DNA of 64,000 bases from an uncultured Collinsella sp. (GCA_934630375.1 CAKTVQ010000007.1:1-64000), one strand, 5' to 3'. Shown: positions 33,341-41,560, numbered from the stretch's first letter. Notes: a model not told the origin generated them from the letters alone. Translations and numbers: made by a program.

Positions 33341-34234
33341 CTAAAACTCAAAGGCATGTTCGAGCCTGCGCTCAAGCTCCGTTGTGACTTTGCGGTCGGC
33401 GGCTTTTGCCAGTGACTCGTCGAATGCGCCCAATCGCATCAGTGCGGCAATGGGCGCGGTGTAGACGAGACGCAGCTGGCGTTCGAGAACGTCGGGAAAC
33501 TCGTTGGGGTCGTAGCGCTTCTGGTAGAAGTGAACGATGCCTTGGCTCATCTCCCGATCGTCGCGGTAACGCTTGAACTGTCGCTGTTGGATATCGATAA
33601 TCCGGATCGTTTGAGCGCGAAGGCCAGCAGGCGCCAGTGCCCGGTAGCCGTCGAATAGACGATTGAGGCTCAGCACACGGAGCATGTCGATCAGGGTGCG
33701 CACCGTTGTCGGGCCGGCTTGAAACCGGGCGGTTGCGCGGTTGTAGCGTTCGCGGTCGAGCACCATGACGCCCGGCGGGCCCTGCACGTCATCTTGCCCG
33801 CAGGCTGCCTGCTGATGCCGCGCCTCCAGGGCTTTGAGGCCCATGGCGAGGTCATGGATGGGGAGGGTCAGGGCGTTCTGCAGGTCGAATCGATGGTCCA
33901 TCAATGTCATCTGCGTCTCGTCGTCCATCTCGAGCCGAAGCTTCGTGTCGAGTGCGGTAATCATGTGTGCCACATGGCCCATGGTGTACGGGCCTTCGGT
34001 CTTACCGTGGGGTCCGAGATAAGGGTCGGTAAGTTTGTGGACGGCTGGATCGTTCATGATTTCGGCGCAGCGATTTGCCGAAAACTCGTGGTTGCTCAGT
34101 GCCTCGTCGACGGGCAGCAGGGCAAAGTTTGCGATCGTTGCGGCGGCGAAGTCGGTGTCGTATCTGCCGTGCAGGGCACGGTCGATGCGTGCCTTGAGGA
34201 CGGTGTTTGCGGTCTGGGGACGGGTAGTGTTCAT
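33341..34234 (-). CDS. Unknown protein, first gene of the ClpP/TraG-type operon
   Basis: A 297-residue, His- and Arg-rich, mostly helical protein with no signal or membrane segment. I recognise no family. It starts MNTTRPQTANTVLKARIDRALHGRYDTDF, has a DDETQMTLMDHRFDLQNAL stretch in the middle and ends with a charged helix (RKVTTELERRLEHAFEF). The ATG at 34234 has GGAAA upstream; the frame continues further 5' but runs into repeats. Direct repeats spaced about 20 bp lie immediately before the start. Helical cytosolic nature suggests a DNA- or protein-binding adaptor, but this is a guess. Confidence 0.7.
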   Translation of the reverse strand: MNTTRPQTANTVLKARIDRALHGRYDTDFAAATIANFALLPVDEALSNHEFSANRCAEIMNDPAVHKLTDPYLGPHGKTEGPYTMGHVAHMITALDTKLRLEMDDETQMTLMDHRFDLQNALTLPIHDLAMGLKALEARHQQAACGQDDVQGPPGVMVLDRERYNRATARFQAGPTTVRTLIDMLRVLSLNRLFDGYRALAPAGLRAQTIRIIDIQQRQFKRYRDDREMSQGIVHFYQKRYDPNEFPDVLERQLRLVYTAPIAALMRLGAFDESLAKAADRKVTTELERRLEHAFEF

Positions 34235-34248
34235 AGCGTTTCCAATCT

Positions 34249-34321
34249 GTGATGTGCTTGCCTGTTTGTTGATGTGTTGGTTGTCGTGAGTGATGTGCTT
34301 GCCGTGGGTGATGTGCTGACG
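34249..34321 (+). repeat. Four phased direct repeats (GTGATGTGCTTGCC type)
   Basis: GTGATGTGCTTGCC occurs at 34249-34262 and 34290-34303. A close variant, GTGATGTGCTGACG, is at 34308-34321 and a shorter one, TTGATGTGTTGG, at 34269-34280. Starts are 20, 21 and 18 bp apart, roughly two helical turns. They precede the unknown gene of the ClpP/TraG-type operon and look like a multi-site operator or plasmid-type iterons. Confidence 0.75.
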
Positions 34322-34830
34322 TTGGGGTGCTATGCGGTTTTCAATGAGCCCGTGAGGCAGTTGCTGCAGGGGTGGGATGGAACGGCCCATGCAAGGCGGA
34401 AGGCATCGTGCTCAAAATCGAGACAGCAATGCTCTGGATGCCTCACATATGGCAGTTACCTCATTAAGTTGTCATTGCGTTTGGGGTTGTACTTTGCCGA
34501 TCTTCTTTCTCTTACACGCTGAAAACTGAAACTGAATATGCTCGATCAAACGGTGACCACCGGAACGGTCTTCTTTAAAGTACGTTGGGTTTGCTGATTT
34601 GACAAGAACTAATTTTGAAATTTCTTTTCTACGGGATGAAATGAGGTCGGTGGGGCGGCCACGTTCAGCGTCGTCAGCTTTGTATGTGGTGGCTCGGCGT
34701 ATGGGACGGAGCGATTGCGCCCCACGGCTACACACTGTTCATGTTTGGGACAATATGACATTTTTCCCGTTGCAAACAGCGCCGCGGTGGGTGTTCTGTA
34801 TGATGACTCAGGCAAGGTTGTTCAATGACA
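34322..34830. other. Gene-free stretch between the TraG-type operon and a HAD gene
   Basis: These 500 bases are less GC-rich than the surroundings and carry only short, poorly supported frames. No strong promoter, terminator or repeat was found apart from the iteron-like repeats at the left edge. The promoters of both divergent units should lie here. Confidence 0.5.
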
Positions 34831-34841
34831 GGGAGGCATAT

Positions 34842-35684
34842 ATGGCAATCAAAGCCATCGCAATGGATATCGACGGTACGCTCACCAACGACCAAAAGGT
34901 CATCAGCCCGCGTACGCGCGAGAAGCTGCTCGCGGCGCAGGAGTCGGGCATTAAGCTCATCTTGGCTTCGGGCCGTCCCGCATGGGGGCTGCACGCCTTG
35001 GCGCAGGAGCTCGACCTTCAGAACCACGATGGCCTGCTGGTGGCCTTTAACGGTGCGCACGTGGTCGATGCTCAGACCGACGAGGTACTGTTTGACCAGG
35101 CTATGCCAGCTGACGAACTGCACCGTCTGATTGATCATCTGCGCAATTTCGACGTGATTCCCATGATCTCGCTCGGTCGGGACCTGCACGTCGTTGACTC
35201 GTATCGCTGCATGATCACACTGCCGGACGGTTCGCAGAAGAATATCGTCAAGTATGAGCGCGATGCGTGCGACCTTAAGATCCGTGAGGTCGAGAGCTTG
35301 CATGAGGTCGTGGACGCTTGTCCCGTGGACAAGCTGCTGACGGCGGGCGATCCAGCCTACCTGCAGGCGCATTATGAGGAGATGTATGCGCCCTTTAAGC
35401 AGACGCTTTCGGGCATGTTTACGGCCGACTGGTACTTTGAGTACACGGCGCCCGGTATCGACAAGGCCCGTGCGCTCGAGGGTGCCCTGCCCAAGCTCGG
35501 CATCGATGCCAGTGAGGTCGTATCGTTTGGCGACGGCCAGAACGACAAGTCCATGATTGAGTGGGCCGGCACAGGTGTAGCCATGGGCAACGCCGTCGAT
35601 GAGGTTAAGGCAGTTGCCCAGATGGTGACCGCCAATAACAACGAAGACGGTATCGCGGTGGCACTCGATAAGCTACTGGGCTAG
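34842..35684 (+). CDS. Cof-type HAD hydrolase
   Basis: A 280-residue Cof/YidA-like phosphatase. Motif I is AMDIDGTLTND, motif II is LASGRPAWG, and the C-terminal motifs are PGIDKARAL and SFGDGQNDKSM. Members dephosphorylate sugar phosphates or cofactor intermediates; the substrate is unknown. GGGAGG precedes the ATG at 34842. A hairpin terminator separates it from the next HAD gene. Confidence 0.92.
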   Translation: MAIKAIAMDIDGTLTNDQKVISPRTREKLLAAQESGIKLILASGRPAWGLHALAQELDLQNHDGLLVAFNGAHVVDAQTDEVLFDQAMPADELHRLIDHLRNFDVIPMISLGRDLHVVDSYRCMITLPDGSQKNIVKYERDACDLKIREVESLHEVVDACPVDKLLTAGDPAYLQAHYEEMYAPFKQTLSGMFTADWYFEYTAPGIDKARALEGALPKLGIDASEVVSFGDGQNDKSMIEWAGTGVAMGNAVDEVKAVAQMVTANNNEDGIAVALDKLLG

Positions 35685-35706
35685 AATCGCCGATAATGCA
35701 TGGTTC

Positions 35707-35733
35707 GGGCGCCTGCTTACAGGCGCCCTTTTG
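35707..35733 (+). terminator. Terminator between two HAD genes
   Basis: GGGCGCCTG pairs with CAGGCGCCC (4-nt loop), followed by TTTTGTT. Confidence 0.8.
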
Positions 35734-35747
35734 TTAGGGAGGGTGCC

Positions 35748-36407
35748 GTGTCCGCATTTCCGTTCGACGCCGTTATCTTTGACATGGACGGCGTCATTGT
35801 CGATACCGAGTATTACTACCTGGGCGAGACTGCCGCGTTTGCCAAGGAGCTTGGGTTGAACCTGACCCAAGAGGAGCTGAACGGGCAGGTCGGTACCTCG
35901 CATCAGTTCTTTCTCCGCATGCTGGTCGATTGGTTTGAGCGTGCCGGTAAGGGGCATTTTACTGGCGAGGAAGCGTTGGCCCGTTGGGACGAGTGGGCGC
36001 ATAAGCGTCCGCGCGACTATCAGACTTTGATTAACCCAGGCGCCGTGGATACGATTCGAGAGCTGCCGCGCCGCGGCGTTCGCGTGGCGCTTGCCAGCTC
36101 GTCGCCCATGGATAGTATCGAGGAAGTGCTCAACGCGTGCGGGCTGTCGGATGCCTTTGAGTATGTGGTGAGTGGCGAGCAGTTTAAGGAGAGCAAGCCC
36201 GAGCCCGACATCTACCTGCATGCGCTGGACCTGCTGGGGCTGCCCGCGAATCGCTGCTGCTGCGTTGAGGATTCGGTGCCTGGCATCACTGCCGGCAAGC
36301 GAGCCGGCCTGACAGTCATTGCCAAGCGCGAGGAGCGCTTCGGCTTTAGCCAGGATGCCGCGGATAAGATTATCGATCAGCTGCCGGACCTGCTGGAACT
36401 CGCGTAG
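35748..36407 (+). CDS. HAD phosphatase, beta-phosphoglucomutase-like
   Basis: A 219-residue HAD protein of subfamily I. Motif I is FDMDGVIVDTE, motif II ASSSPMDS, the Lys is in KESKPEPDIYL and motif IV in CVEDSVPGI. This set is typical of beta-phosphoglucomutase-like phosphatases. The GTG start at 35748 follows GGGAGGG. The gene directly follows the terminator of the preceding HAD gene. Confidence 0.9.
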   Translation: MSAFPFDAVIFDMDGVIVDTEYYYLGETAAFAKELGLNLTQEELNGQVGTSHQFFLRMLVDWFERAGKGHFTGEEALARWDEWAHKRPRDYQTLINPGAVDTIRELPRRGVRVALASSSPMDSIEEVLNACGLSDAFEYVVSGEQFKESKPEPDIYLHALDLLGLPANRCCCVEDSVPGITAGKRAGLTVIAKREERFGFSQDAADKIIDQLPDLLELA

Positions 36408-36492
36408 GACTTTGCCACCGCGTTCGTCTTGGTCGCATGTGGTATGGAGGACTTCTGGGGGCCACGGAGCGCCGATTTTTGAATAGTTGAGC

Positions 36493-36528
36493 GGTCCCGG
36501 GAAGTCGAATTGTTGTCTTCCCGGGACC
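36493..36528 (+). terminator. Hairpin after the HAD gene
   Basis: GGTCCCGGGAAG pairs with CTTCCCGGGACC around a 12-nt loop. There is no U-run, so termination is uncertain. The MITE-like element begins 2 nt later. Confidence 0.5.
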
Positions 36529-36530
36529 CT

Positions 36531-36760
36531 GTGGGCAAAAAATGCCAAATATGAGTACTGTCACTATTTTGGTAACAGCGAAATTATGCTTTTGAGGCCC
36601 TAGCTGAGTGTCTGGGATCGATAAAAGCCTGGATTAGACGGCTTTCGACATGTTAAAACGCCCTGATCATGAACGGTTGTACATTATCAGGGCGTTCTTT
36701 TACCGCAAAATAATGCTACTAGCATTGCAACAGTACTCATATTTGATGTTTTTTGCCCAC
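36531..36760. mobile_element. MITE-like element with 31-bp terminal inverted repeats
   Basis: Ends at 36531-36561 and 36730-36760 are inverted copies of GTGGGCAAAAAA...ATATGAGTACTGT differing at about three positions. The 230-bp interior has no ORF but carries two hairpins: AAAGCC/GGCTTT (36625-36645) and an 11-bp stem AACGCCCTGAT/ATCAGGGCGTT (36657-36696) followed by a T-run. The right end lies 5 nt from the tatD stop. No clear target duplication was seen. Confidence 0.7.
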
Positions 36761-36765
36761 CGGGG

Positions 36766-37548
36766 TCATTGGAAGTCAAATATGGAGCGCGAATTTGCCA
36801 AAACGATCGATTCGACGCCCTCCGCGGCGCAGTTTTTAAGTTCGGCGATGTGCCGGGAGACGCTTTTTAGCGATGTGATTAGCTGCCGTGCGTTTATATC
36901 TGCTTGCGCTTCGGCTGGAGCGTCGGTTTCGAGTAGCAGGCGGTCGAGTGGGATCTGTCGGGCGTATTCACGACCGCGCTTGGTAGCGAGCATCCGCTCG
37001 TTCACGGAAAAATGGCAGCCTGCGTTTCGCGCGCGGACGAACTCGTTCGAGGTGCCGCTAAACCAGTGGAAGATGATGGCGGGGGAGTTGGGGCTTAGGG
37101 TGAGCAATCCAAATGACTCAAGGGCGTCCAGTACGGTTCCTGCCGAACGAACAGTGTGAATTGATATCACGCGCCCGGCGAGAGGGTGCTGCACGAGCGC
37201 ATCGCAGAGACGGTCAAGTGCCTGTATTTGAAGCGGTTCGCTTCCGGCAAAGCGCGCGGAAAAGTCGAGTCCTACCTCGCCAATTAAGCGCTCTTGCGCA
37301 GCGACCTCGCAAAGCAGATTGATTTCGGCGGTTCCGCATCGCCCGTCGGCGAGCCACCAGGGGTGGAGGCCGATGCCGGCAAAGATATTTGAACGGTTGC
37401 AAGCGCGCTTCTTGGCGCGCGCAAAGTCGCGCGGATCGACGCCGCAGTCAAAGAGACCCATGCCCAGTGCCGTCGCCTCGTCGGCAACGGCGTCCGGGTG
37501 AGCCATTAAATCAAGGTGACAGTGCGCGTCAAATAACTGCGGTGCCAT
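36766..37548 (-). CDS. TatD-family hydrolase
   Basis: A 260-residue metal-dependent hydrolase of the TatD family (3'-5' exonuclease-like or deoxyribonuclease-like activity in known members). Metal motifs are FDAHCHLD at the N-terminus, GEVGLDFS, and VISIHT later, with a final aspartate in LLLETDAP. It is shorter and more divergent than housekeeping TatD. The ATG at 37548 is 14 nt after the tcdA stop, so both genes are likely one unit. Confidence 0.88.
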   Translation of the reverse strand: MAPQLFDAHCHLDLMAHPDAVADEATALGMGLFDCGVDPRDFARAKKRACNRSNIFAGIGLHPWWLADGRCGTAEINLLCEVAAQERLIGEVGLDFSARFAGSEPLQIQALDRLCDALVQHPLAGRVISIHTVRSAGTVLDALESFGLLTLSPNSPAIIFHWFSGTSNEFVRARNAGCHFSVNERMLATKRGREYARQIPLDRLLLETDAPAEAQADINARQLITSLKSVSRHIAELKNCAAEGVESIVLANSRSIFDFQ

Positions 37549-37562
37549 TGCTGCGCGTCTCG

Positions 37563-38357
37563 TTAATCTAGGCGCTGGCCGTCGGCGCGCACATGCTCGC
37601 ACCCGCGCCCGCTGACCTGGCGGATAACCTCGCCGGCGATCATCTGTCCCATGATGGGCGGCATAAAACTGGCAGTTCCCAGCTCGGTGCGCTCGTGGAT
37701 GTTGGAAGGGTCGCGGGGCTGTGTCTTAACCGATTCCTCGCAGCTAAACAGTACATGTAGGCTCTTGATTCCGCGCTTCTTACATTCTTTGCGCATAATG
37801 CGGCTCATGGGGTCACGTACCGTATCAAAGATGTCGGCAAAGCGCAGGCACTCGGGATGGAGCTTGTTGGCCCCGCCCATAGAGCTAACCAAACGAATGT
37901 CGTGATCTTGAGCATATTTGGCAATGGTGAGCTTGGCCGAGATGGTGTCGATGGCGTCGACGACGTAGTCGAGCTTGCCGTCCGTCTGCTCCAAAACGCT
38001 CGCGAAGAAATCATCGATGTTGTCGCTCAGCAGGTATTCGGTACGTTTGATGACGGTGGCGGCAGGATTGATATCGTGGATCATGGCTTCCATAACATCG
38101 ACCTTGCGCTTGCCGATGGTGCTGTGAAAGGCGATGGCCTGGCGATTGATATTGCTGGGCGCGATGATGTCCTTGTCCAGAATTACAAAATGACCGATGC
38201 CGCCGCGGGCGAGTGCCTCGCAGCAGTTGGAGCCCACGCCTCCGCAGCCGAGCACCAGCACCGTAGCATCGGCGAGCTTATCGAGTGCCTCGCGGCCCAT
38301 GATGATCTCGAGCTTGGTGTCGCGTGTCTCGACGAGAGCGGCAGCGGTTTCGGTCAT
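37563..38357 (-). CDS. tcdA: tRNA threonylcarbamoyladenosine dehydratase (TcdA/CsdL)
   Basis: TcdA uses ATP to cyclise t6A at position 37 of tRNA. The 264-residue E1-like protein has the nucleotide loop VLVLGCGGVGSNCCEAL, the conserved NRQ motif in SNINRQAIAFHSTIGKRKVD and a C-terminal LGTASFMPPIMGQMIAGEVIRQ segment typical of TcdA. The ATG at 38357 follows GGAGG at proper spacing; an ATG two codons earlier overlaps that site. A minus-strand -10 (TATAAT) is at 38402-38407. Confidence 0.9.
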   Translation of the reverse strand: MTETAAALVETRDTKLEIIMGREALDKLADATVLVLGCGGVGSNCCEALARGGIGHFVILDKDIIAPSNINRQAIAFHSTIGKRKVDVMEAMIHDINPAATVIKRTEYLLSDNIDDFFASVLEQTDGKLDYVVDAIDTISAKLTIAKYAQDHDIRLVSSMGGANKLHPECLRFADIFDTVRDPMSRIMRKECKKRGIKSLHVLFSCEESVKTQPRDPSNIHERTELGTASFMPPIMGQMIAGEVIRQVSGRGCEHVRADGQRLD

Positions 38358-38418
38358 AGACATCCTCCGATGGGGAAGCGAATCGTGTTTTAGCTATTGC
38401 CATTATAGGTGTTATCGC

Positions 38419-38574
38419 GATTCCACTTGAGCCCTTGGGCTTGTTGAAATGGAATCGGGGTTCGCATAAGATTGAAGCAGATGGCACCCGTTGCAGCGGG
38501 TTGGCCAACTCCAAAACACGTTTGTAGCGTGAGAAGTGGCCGTCTTCGCATTACGCGGAGGCGGCTATTTTTTT
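38419..38574 (+). ncRNA. Possible small RNA ending at an orphan terminator
   Basis: A plus-strand intrinsic terminator (GCCGTCTTCGC/GCGGAGGCGGC, 38539-38565, then TATTTTTTT) has no plus-strand gene before it. Upstream are a nested hairpin (GATTCCA/TGGAATC with AGCCC/GGGCT inside, 38419-38456) and a short CCCG/CGGG hairpin. No convincing promoter was found. Confidence 0.35.
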
Positions 38575-38593
38575 GAGTACAAGATTAGACAGT

Positions 38594-38623
38594 TAGACAA
38601 ACATCTAAATATCGAGTATAGTG
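38594..38623 (+). promoter_or_regulatory. Promoter and operator of the sdpR-sdpI-like operon
   Basis: TAGACA (38595-38600) and TATAGT (38618-38623) are 17 nt apart. A dyad TTAGA, 6 nt, TCTAA (38594-38609) overlaps the -35 and is a natural site for the ArsR-type repressor encoded downstream. Confidence 0.6.
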
Positions 38624-38656
38624 TGCGCGTCATGAGAGATGATGAGAGGAGGTCTT

Positions 38657-38935
38657 ATGCCGGGAGAGGGTTTTAAGGCGCTTGCCGATCCAACGCGACG
38701 GCGCATTTTGGAGTTGCTGCGCGAGGGCAATTGCACGGCGGGGGAGCTTGCCGAGCATTTCGATATCAGTAAGCCGTCGCTGAGCCATCACTTGGCGACG
38801 CTCAAAAACGCCGGGTTGGTGACCGATGAACGTCATGGCCAAAACATCGTTTACAGCTTAAACACCACCGTCATGCAGGACTTGATCGGTTGGTTTATGG
38901 GCTTTACAAACACGGAAGGTGATAAGGATGAATAA
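38657..38935 (+). CDS. ArsR-family autorepressor, SdpR-like
   Basis: A 92-residue winged-helix repressor (FKALADPTRRRILELLREGNCTAGELAEHFDISKPSLSHHLATLKNAGLV). No metal-binding Cys pair is seen, in line with the SdpR group, which is controlled by sequestration to a membrane partner instead of by metal. AGAGGAGG precedes the ATG. It overlaps the SdpI-like gene by 8 nt. Confidence 0.92.
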   Translation: MPGEGFKALADPTRRRILELLREGNCTAGELAEHFDISKPSLSHHLATLKNAGLVTDERHGQNIVYSLNTTVMQDLIGWFMGFTNTEGDKDE

Positions 38936-39632
38936 CGAAAACAAGGGCATTCACCCCACGGGGGTATCGTCGCGCGTGTGGATTGCGCTGGTCGCTCTGT
39001 GCGTCGCCAATGTCGTAGCGCACCTCATGGTGATGCCGAGCTTGCCTGCGCAGATTCCCACGCACTGGGGCGCGAACGGCGCCGTCGACGGTTGGGGTCC
39101 TAGCTGGATGGCCTCCGCGCTCGGCGTGCTGCCTCTGGCGCTTCTCGCAATGTTCTGCGTGGTGCCGCGCATCGACCCCAAAGGTGAGGCATATCGAACC
39201 TCGGGCAAGTTCTACCAGGGCTTCGTAATCGCCTTCACCTTGTTCATGTGCGCCATAAGCTGGCTGGGAGAGCTTACGGTCTGGGGCGTGGTGCCGGCGG
39301 TCGGTTCGGTTAACGTGCTGATTTCCGGCGCTATCGGCTTGCTCTTCATTGGTGTGGGTAACTACTTGCCGCGTGTGAAGCAGAACTATACGCTCGGTAT
39401 CAAGACACCCTGGGCGCTTGCCGATCCCGAGAACTGGCGCCGTACGCAGCGTTTTGGCGGTGCCTGCTTTATGGTGCTGGGTATTGGCTTGATTGTGATG
39501 GGCGTGGCGGGTAGCGTGCTTTCGAGTGAAGTCGTCGCCGCGGTGATTGCGGTGCTGGCGTTTGGTTCAGCTGGCGCTGCCTACGTCTATTCGTATCTGC
39601 TGTGGCGCAAATCGCAGCGAGCCGTTCGCTAA
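38928..39632 (+). CDS. SdpI-family integral membrane protein
   Basis: A 234-residue membrane protein with about six hydrophobic segments. The N-terminal DUF1648-like motif (PAQIPTHWGANGAVDGW) and the NYLPRVKQNYTLGIKTPWALADPENW box are typical of SdpI. In Bacillus, SdpI gives immunity to the SdpC toxin and recruits SdpR to the membrane. No toxin gene is present here, so it may protect against neighbours' toxins or sense the envelope. The ATG overlaps the repressor stop codon. Confidence 0.92.
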   Translation: MNNENKGIHPTGVSSRVWIALVALCVANVVAHLMVMPSLPAQIPTHWGANGAVDGWGPSWMASALGVLPLALLAMFCVVPRIDPKGEAYRTSGKFYQGFVIAFTLFMCAISWLGELTVWGVVPAVGSVNVLISGAIGLLFIGVGNYLPRVKQNYTLGIKTPWALADPENWRRTQRFGGACFMVLGIGLIVMGVAGSVLSSEVVAAVIAVLAFGSAGAAYVYSYLLWRKSQRAVR

Positions 39633-39697
39633 GGTTGCGGAAAACTAGCGTACGCAGTTCATAGTGTGTTCCGGGGGACTTTTCCCAGGTAGTATTA

Positions 39698-39727
39698 GGG
39701 GGTGTGGGCAACCATGCCCCTTTTTCG
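39698..39727 (+). terminator. Likely terminator after the SdpI-like gene
   Basis: GGGG...GTGGGCAACCATGCCCC folds into a short stem followed by TTTTT. Confidence 0.5.
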
Positions 39728-39817
39728 TTAAATTTCAGAGCTGGTTACCTCATTTCGTTTCCACTAAAACGAAAACAAGAATAGGGAAACAGCAGGTAGA
39801 AAGGATAAAACAGGCAA

Positions 39818-41497
39818 ATGGCGGAGTTTATCTACCAGATGTATCAGGCTCGTAAGGCCCATGGCGACAAGGTGATTCTTGACGACGTGACCCTGAGCTT
39901 CTATCCCGGTGCCAAGATCGGCGTCGTGGGCCCCAACGGTATGGGCAAGTCGACCCTGCTCAAGATCATGGCCGGTATCGAGGAGGTCTCCAACGGCGAT
40001 GCCAGGCTCACCCCTGGCTACACCGTGGGCATCCTGCAGCAGGAGCCGCCGCTCGATGACGACAAGACCGTCATCGAGAACGTGCGTATGGCGTTTGGCG
40101 ACATGATCGCCAAGGTCGATCGCTTCAATAAAATCGGCGAGGAGATGTGCGACCCGGATTGCGACATGGACGCCCTCATGGCCGAGATGGGCAAGCTCCA
40201 GGACGAGATCGATGCCGCCGACGGCTGGGATATCGATTCCAAGCTCGGCCAGGCCATGGACGCGCTGCAGCTGCCCGATTCTGACATGCCGGTCAATGTG
40301 CTTTCCGGCGGCGAGCGCCGTCGCGTGGCCCTGTGCAAGCTGCTGCTCGAAGCTCCCGATCTGCTGCTGCTCGACGAGCCCACGAACCACCTGGATGCCG
40401 AGTCGATCCTGTGGCTCGAGCATTTCCTGCACAACTACCAGGGCGCGGTGCTTGCCGTCACGCACGATCGCTACTTCCTGGATAACGTTGCCGAGTGGAT
40501 CTGCGAGGTCGACCGCGGTCACCTTTATCCCTACAAGGGCAACTACTCCACGTATCTGGAGACCAAGGCCGCCCGTATCGAGGCTCAGGGTAACCGCGAT
40601 GCCAAGCTCGCCAAGCGCATGGAGGCCGAGCTCGAGTGGGTGCGCAGCTCGCCCAAGGCTCGCCAGGCCAAGAACAAGGCCCGTCTGGCTCGCTACGAGG
40701 AGATGGAGGCCGAGGCCCGCGCAAGCCAGAAGCTTGACTGGACCGATATCCGCATTCCCGTTGGACCGCGTCTGGGCAACAAGGTGCTCGAGGCCCATCA
40801 TCTGCACAAGGAGTTCGATGGCCGCGTGCTCATCGACGACCTTTCGTTTACCCTGCCGCGCAACGGCATCGTCGGCGTGATCGGTCCTAACGGCGTCGGT
40901 AAGACCACGCTGTTCAAGACCATCGTTGGCCTGGAGCCGCTGACTTCGGGCGAGCTCGAGGTGGGCGAGACCGTCAAGATCTCCTACGTCGACCAGAACC
41001 GTTCCGGCATCGACCCTGATAAGAATCTGTGGGAGGTCGTCTCGGACGGCCTGGACCACATGATGGTCGGCGAGACCGAGGTCCCGAGCCGCGCTTATGT
41101 GGCGAGCTTCGGCTTTAAGGGCCAGGACCAGCAGAAGCGCGCTGGCGTACTCTCCGGTGGCGAGCGTAACCGTCTGAACCTGGCGCTCACGCTCAAGCAG
41201 GGCGGCAACCTGCTGCTGCTCGACGAGCCTACCAACGACCTGGACGTCGAGACCCTGTCCTCGCTCGAGGCGGCACTGCTCGAGTTCCCGGGCTGCTCGG
41301 TGGTTATTAGCCACGACCGTATGTTCCTGGACCGTGTTGCCACGCATATCCTGGCATGGGAGGGCACCGACGAGAACCCGGGCAACTGGTACTGGTTCGA
41401 GGGCAACTTCGAGGCCTATCAGGCCAACCGCATCGAGCGCTTGGGCGAGGACGCAGCCCAGCCGCATCGTATCCACAGGAAACTTACCAGGGACTAG
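39818..41497 (+). CDS. ettA: Energy-dependent translational throttle protein (ABC-F)
   Basis: EttA binds the ribosomal E site and gates the start of elongation according to energy state. The 559-residue protein has two ABC domains, each with Walker A (GPNGMGKST, GPNGVGKTT), signature (LSGGERRR, LSGGERNR) and Walker B (LLLLDEPTN twice), joined by the P-site interaction linker (KAARIEAQG...RLARYEEMEAEARASQ). Length and the N-terminal MAEFIYQM match EttA closely. Confidence 0.95.
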   Translation: MAEFIYQMYQARKAHGDKVILDDVTLSFYPGAKIGVVGPNGMGKSTLLKIMAGIEEVSNGDARLTPGYTVGILQQEPPLDDDKTVIENVRMAFGDMIAKVDRFNKIGEEMCDPDCDMDALMAEMGKLQDEIDAADGWDIDSKLGQAMDALQLPDSDMPVNVLSGGERRRVALCKLLLEAPDLLLLDEPTNHLDAESILWLEHFLHNYQGAVLAVTHDRYFLDNVAEWICEVDRGHLYPYKGNYSTYLETKAARIEAQGNRDAKLAKRMEAELEWVRSSPKARQAKNKARLARYEEMEAEARASQKLDWTDIRIPVGPRLGNKVLEAHHLHKEFDGRVLIDDLSFTLPRNGIVGVIGPNGVGKTTLFKTIVGLEPLTSGELEVGETVKISYVDQNRSGIDPDKNLWEVVSDGLDHMMVGETEVPSRAYVASFGFKGQDQQKRAGVLSGGERNRLNLALTLKQGGNLLLLDEPTNDLDVETLSSLEAALLEFPGCSVVISHDRMFLDRVATHILAWEGTDENPGNWYWFEGNFEAYQANRIERLGEDAAQPHRIHRKLTRD

Positions 41498-41503
41498 TTT
41501 GAT

Positions 41504-41530
41504 GTGGCAAAGGGACAGCCCCTTTGTCAC
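41504..41530 (+). repeat. Small hairpin AAAGGGACAGCCCCTTT after ettA
   Basis: GTGGCAAAGGG pairs with CCCTTTGTCAC (one wobble) around a 5-nt loop; it contains the GGGACAG core seen in other hairpins of this window. Confidence 0.7.
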
Positions 41531-41534
41531 ACGA

Positions 41535-41550
41535 ACTTATGCTCAACCTG
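41535..41550 (-). repeat. 16-bp motif CAGGTTGAGCATAAGT, shared with 51095
   Basis: On the minus strand this reads CAGGTTGAGCATAAGT, identical to the 5' edge of the structured RNA candidate at 51095-51110. It may be a remnant of the same element. Confidence 0.7.
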
Positions 41551-41560
41551 GAAAAATAAA

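Noticed and set aside
31374..34234. Complete integrative conjugative element
   Set aside because: Only a coupling-type ATPase is present; no relaxase, VirB4, integrase or attachment repeats were found within the window.
34472..34735. 87-codon minus-strand frame in the gap before the HAD gene
   Set aside because: Basic, low-information product, no ribosome site, and located in a low-GC intergenic stretch.
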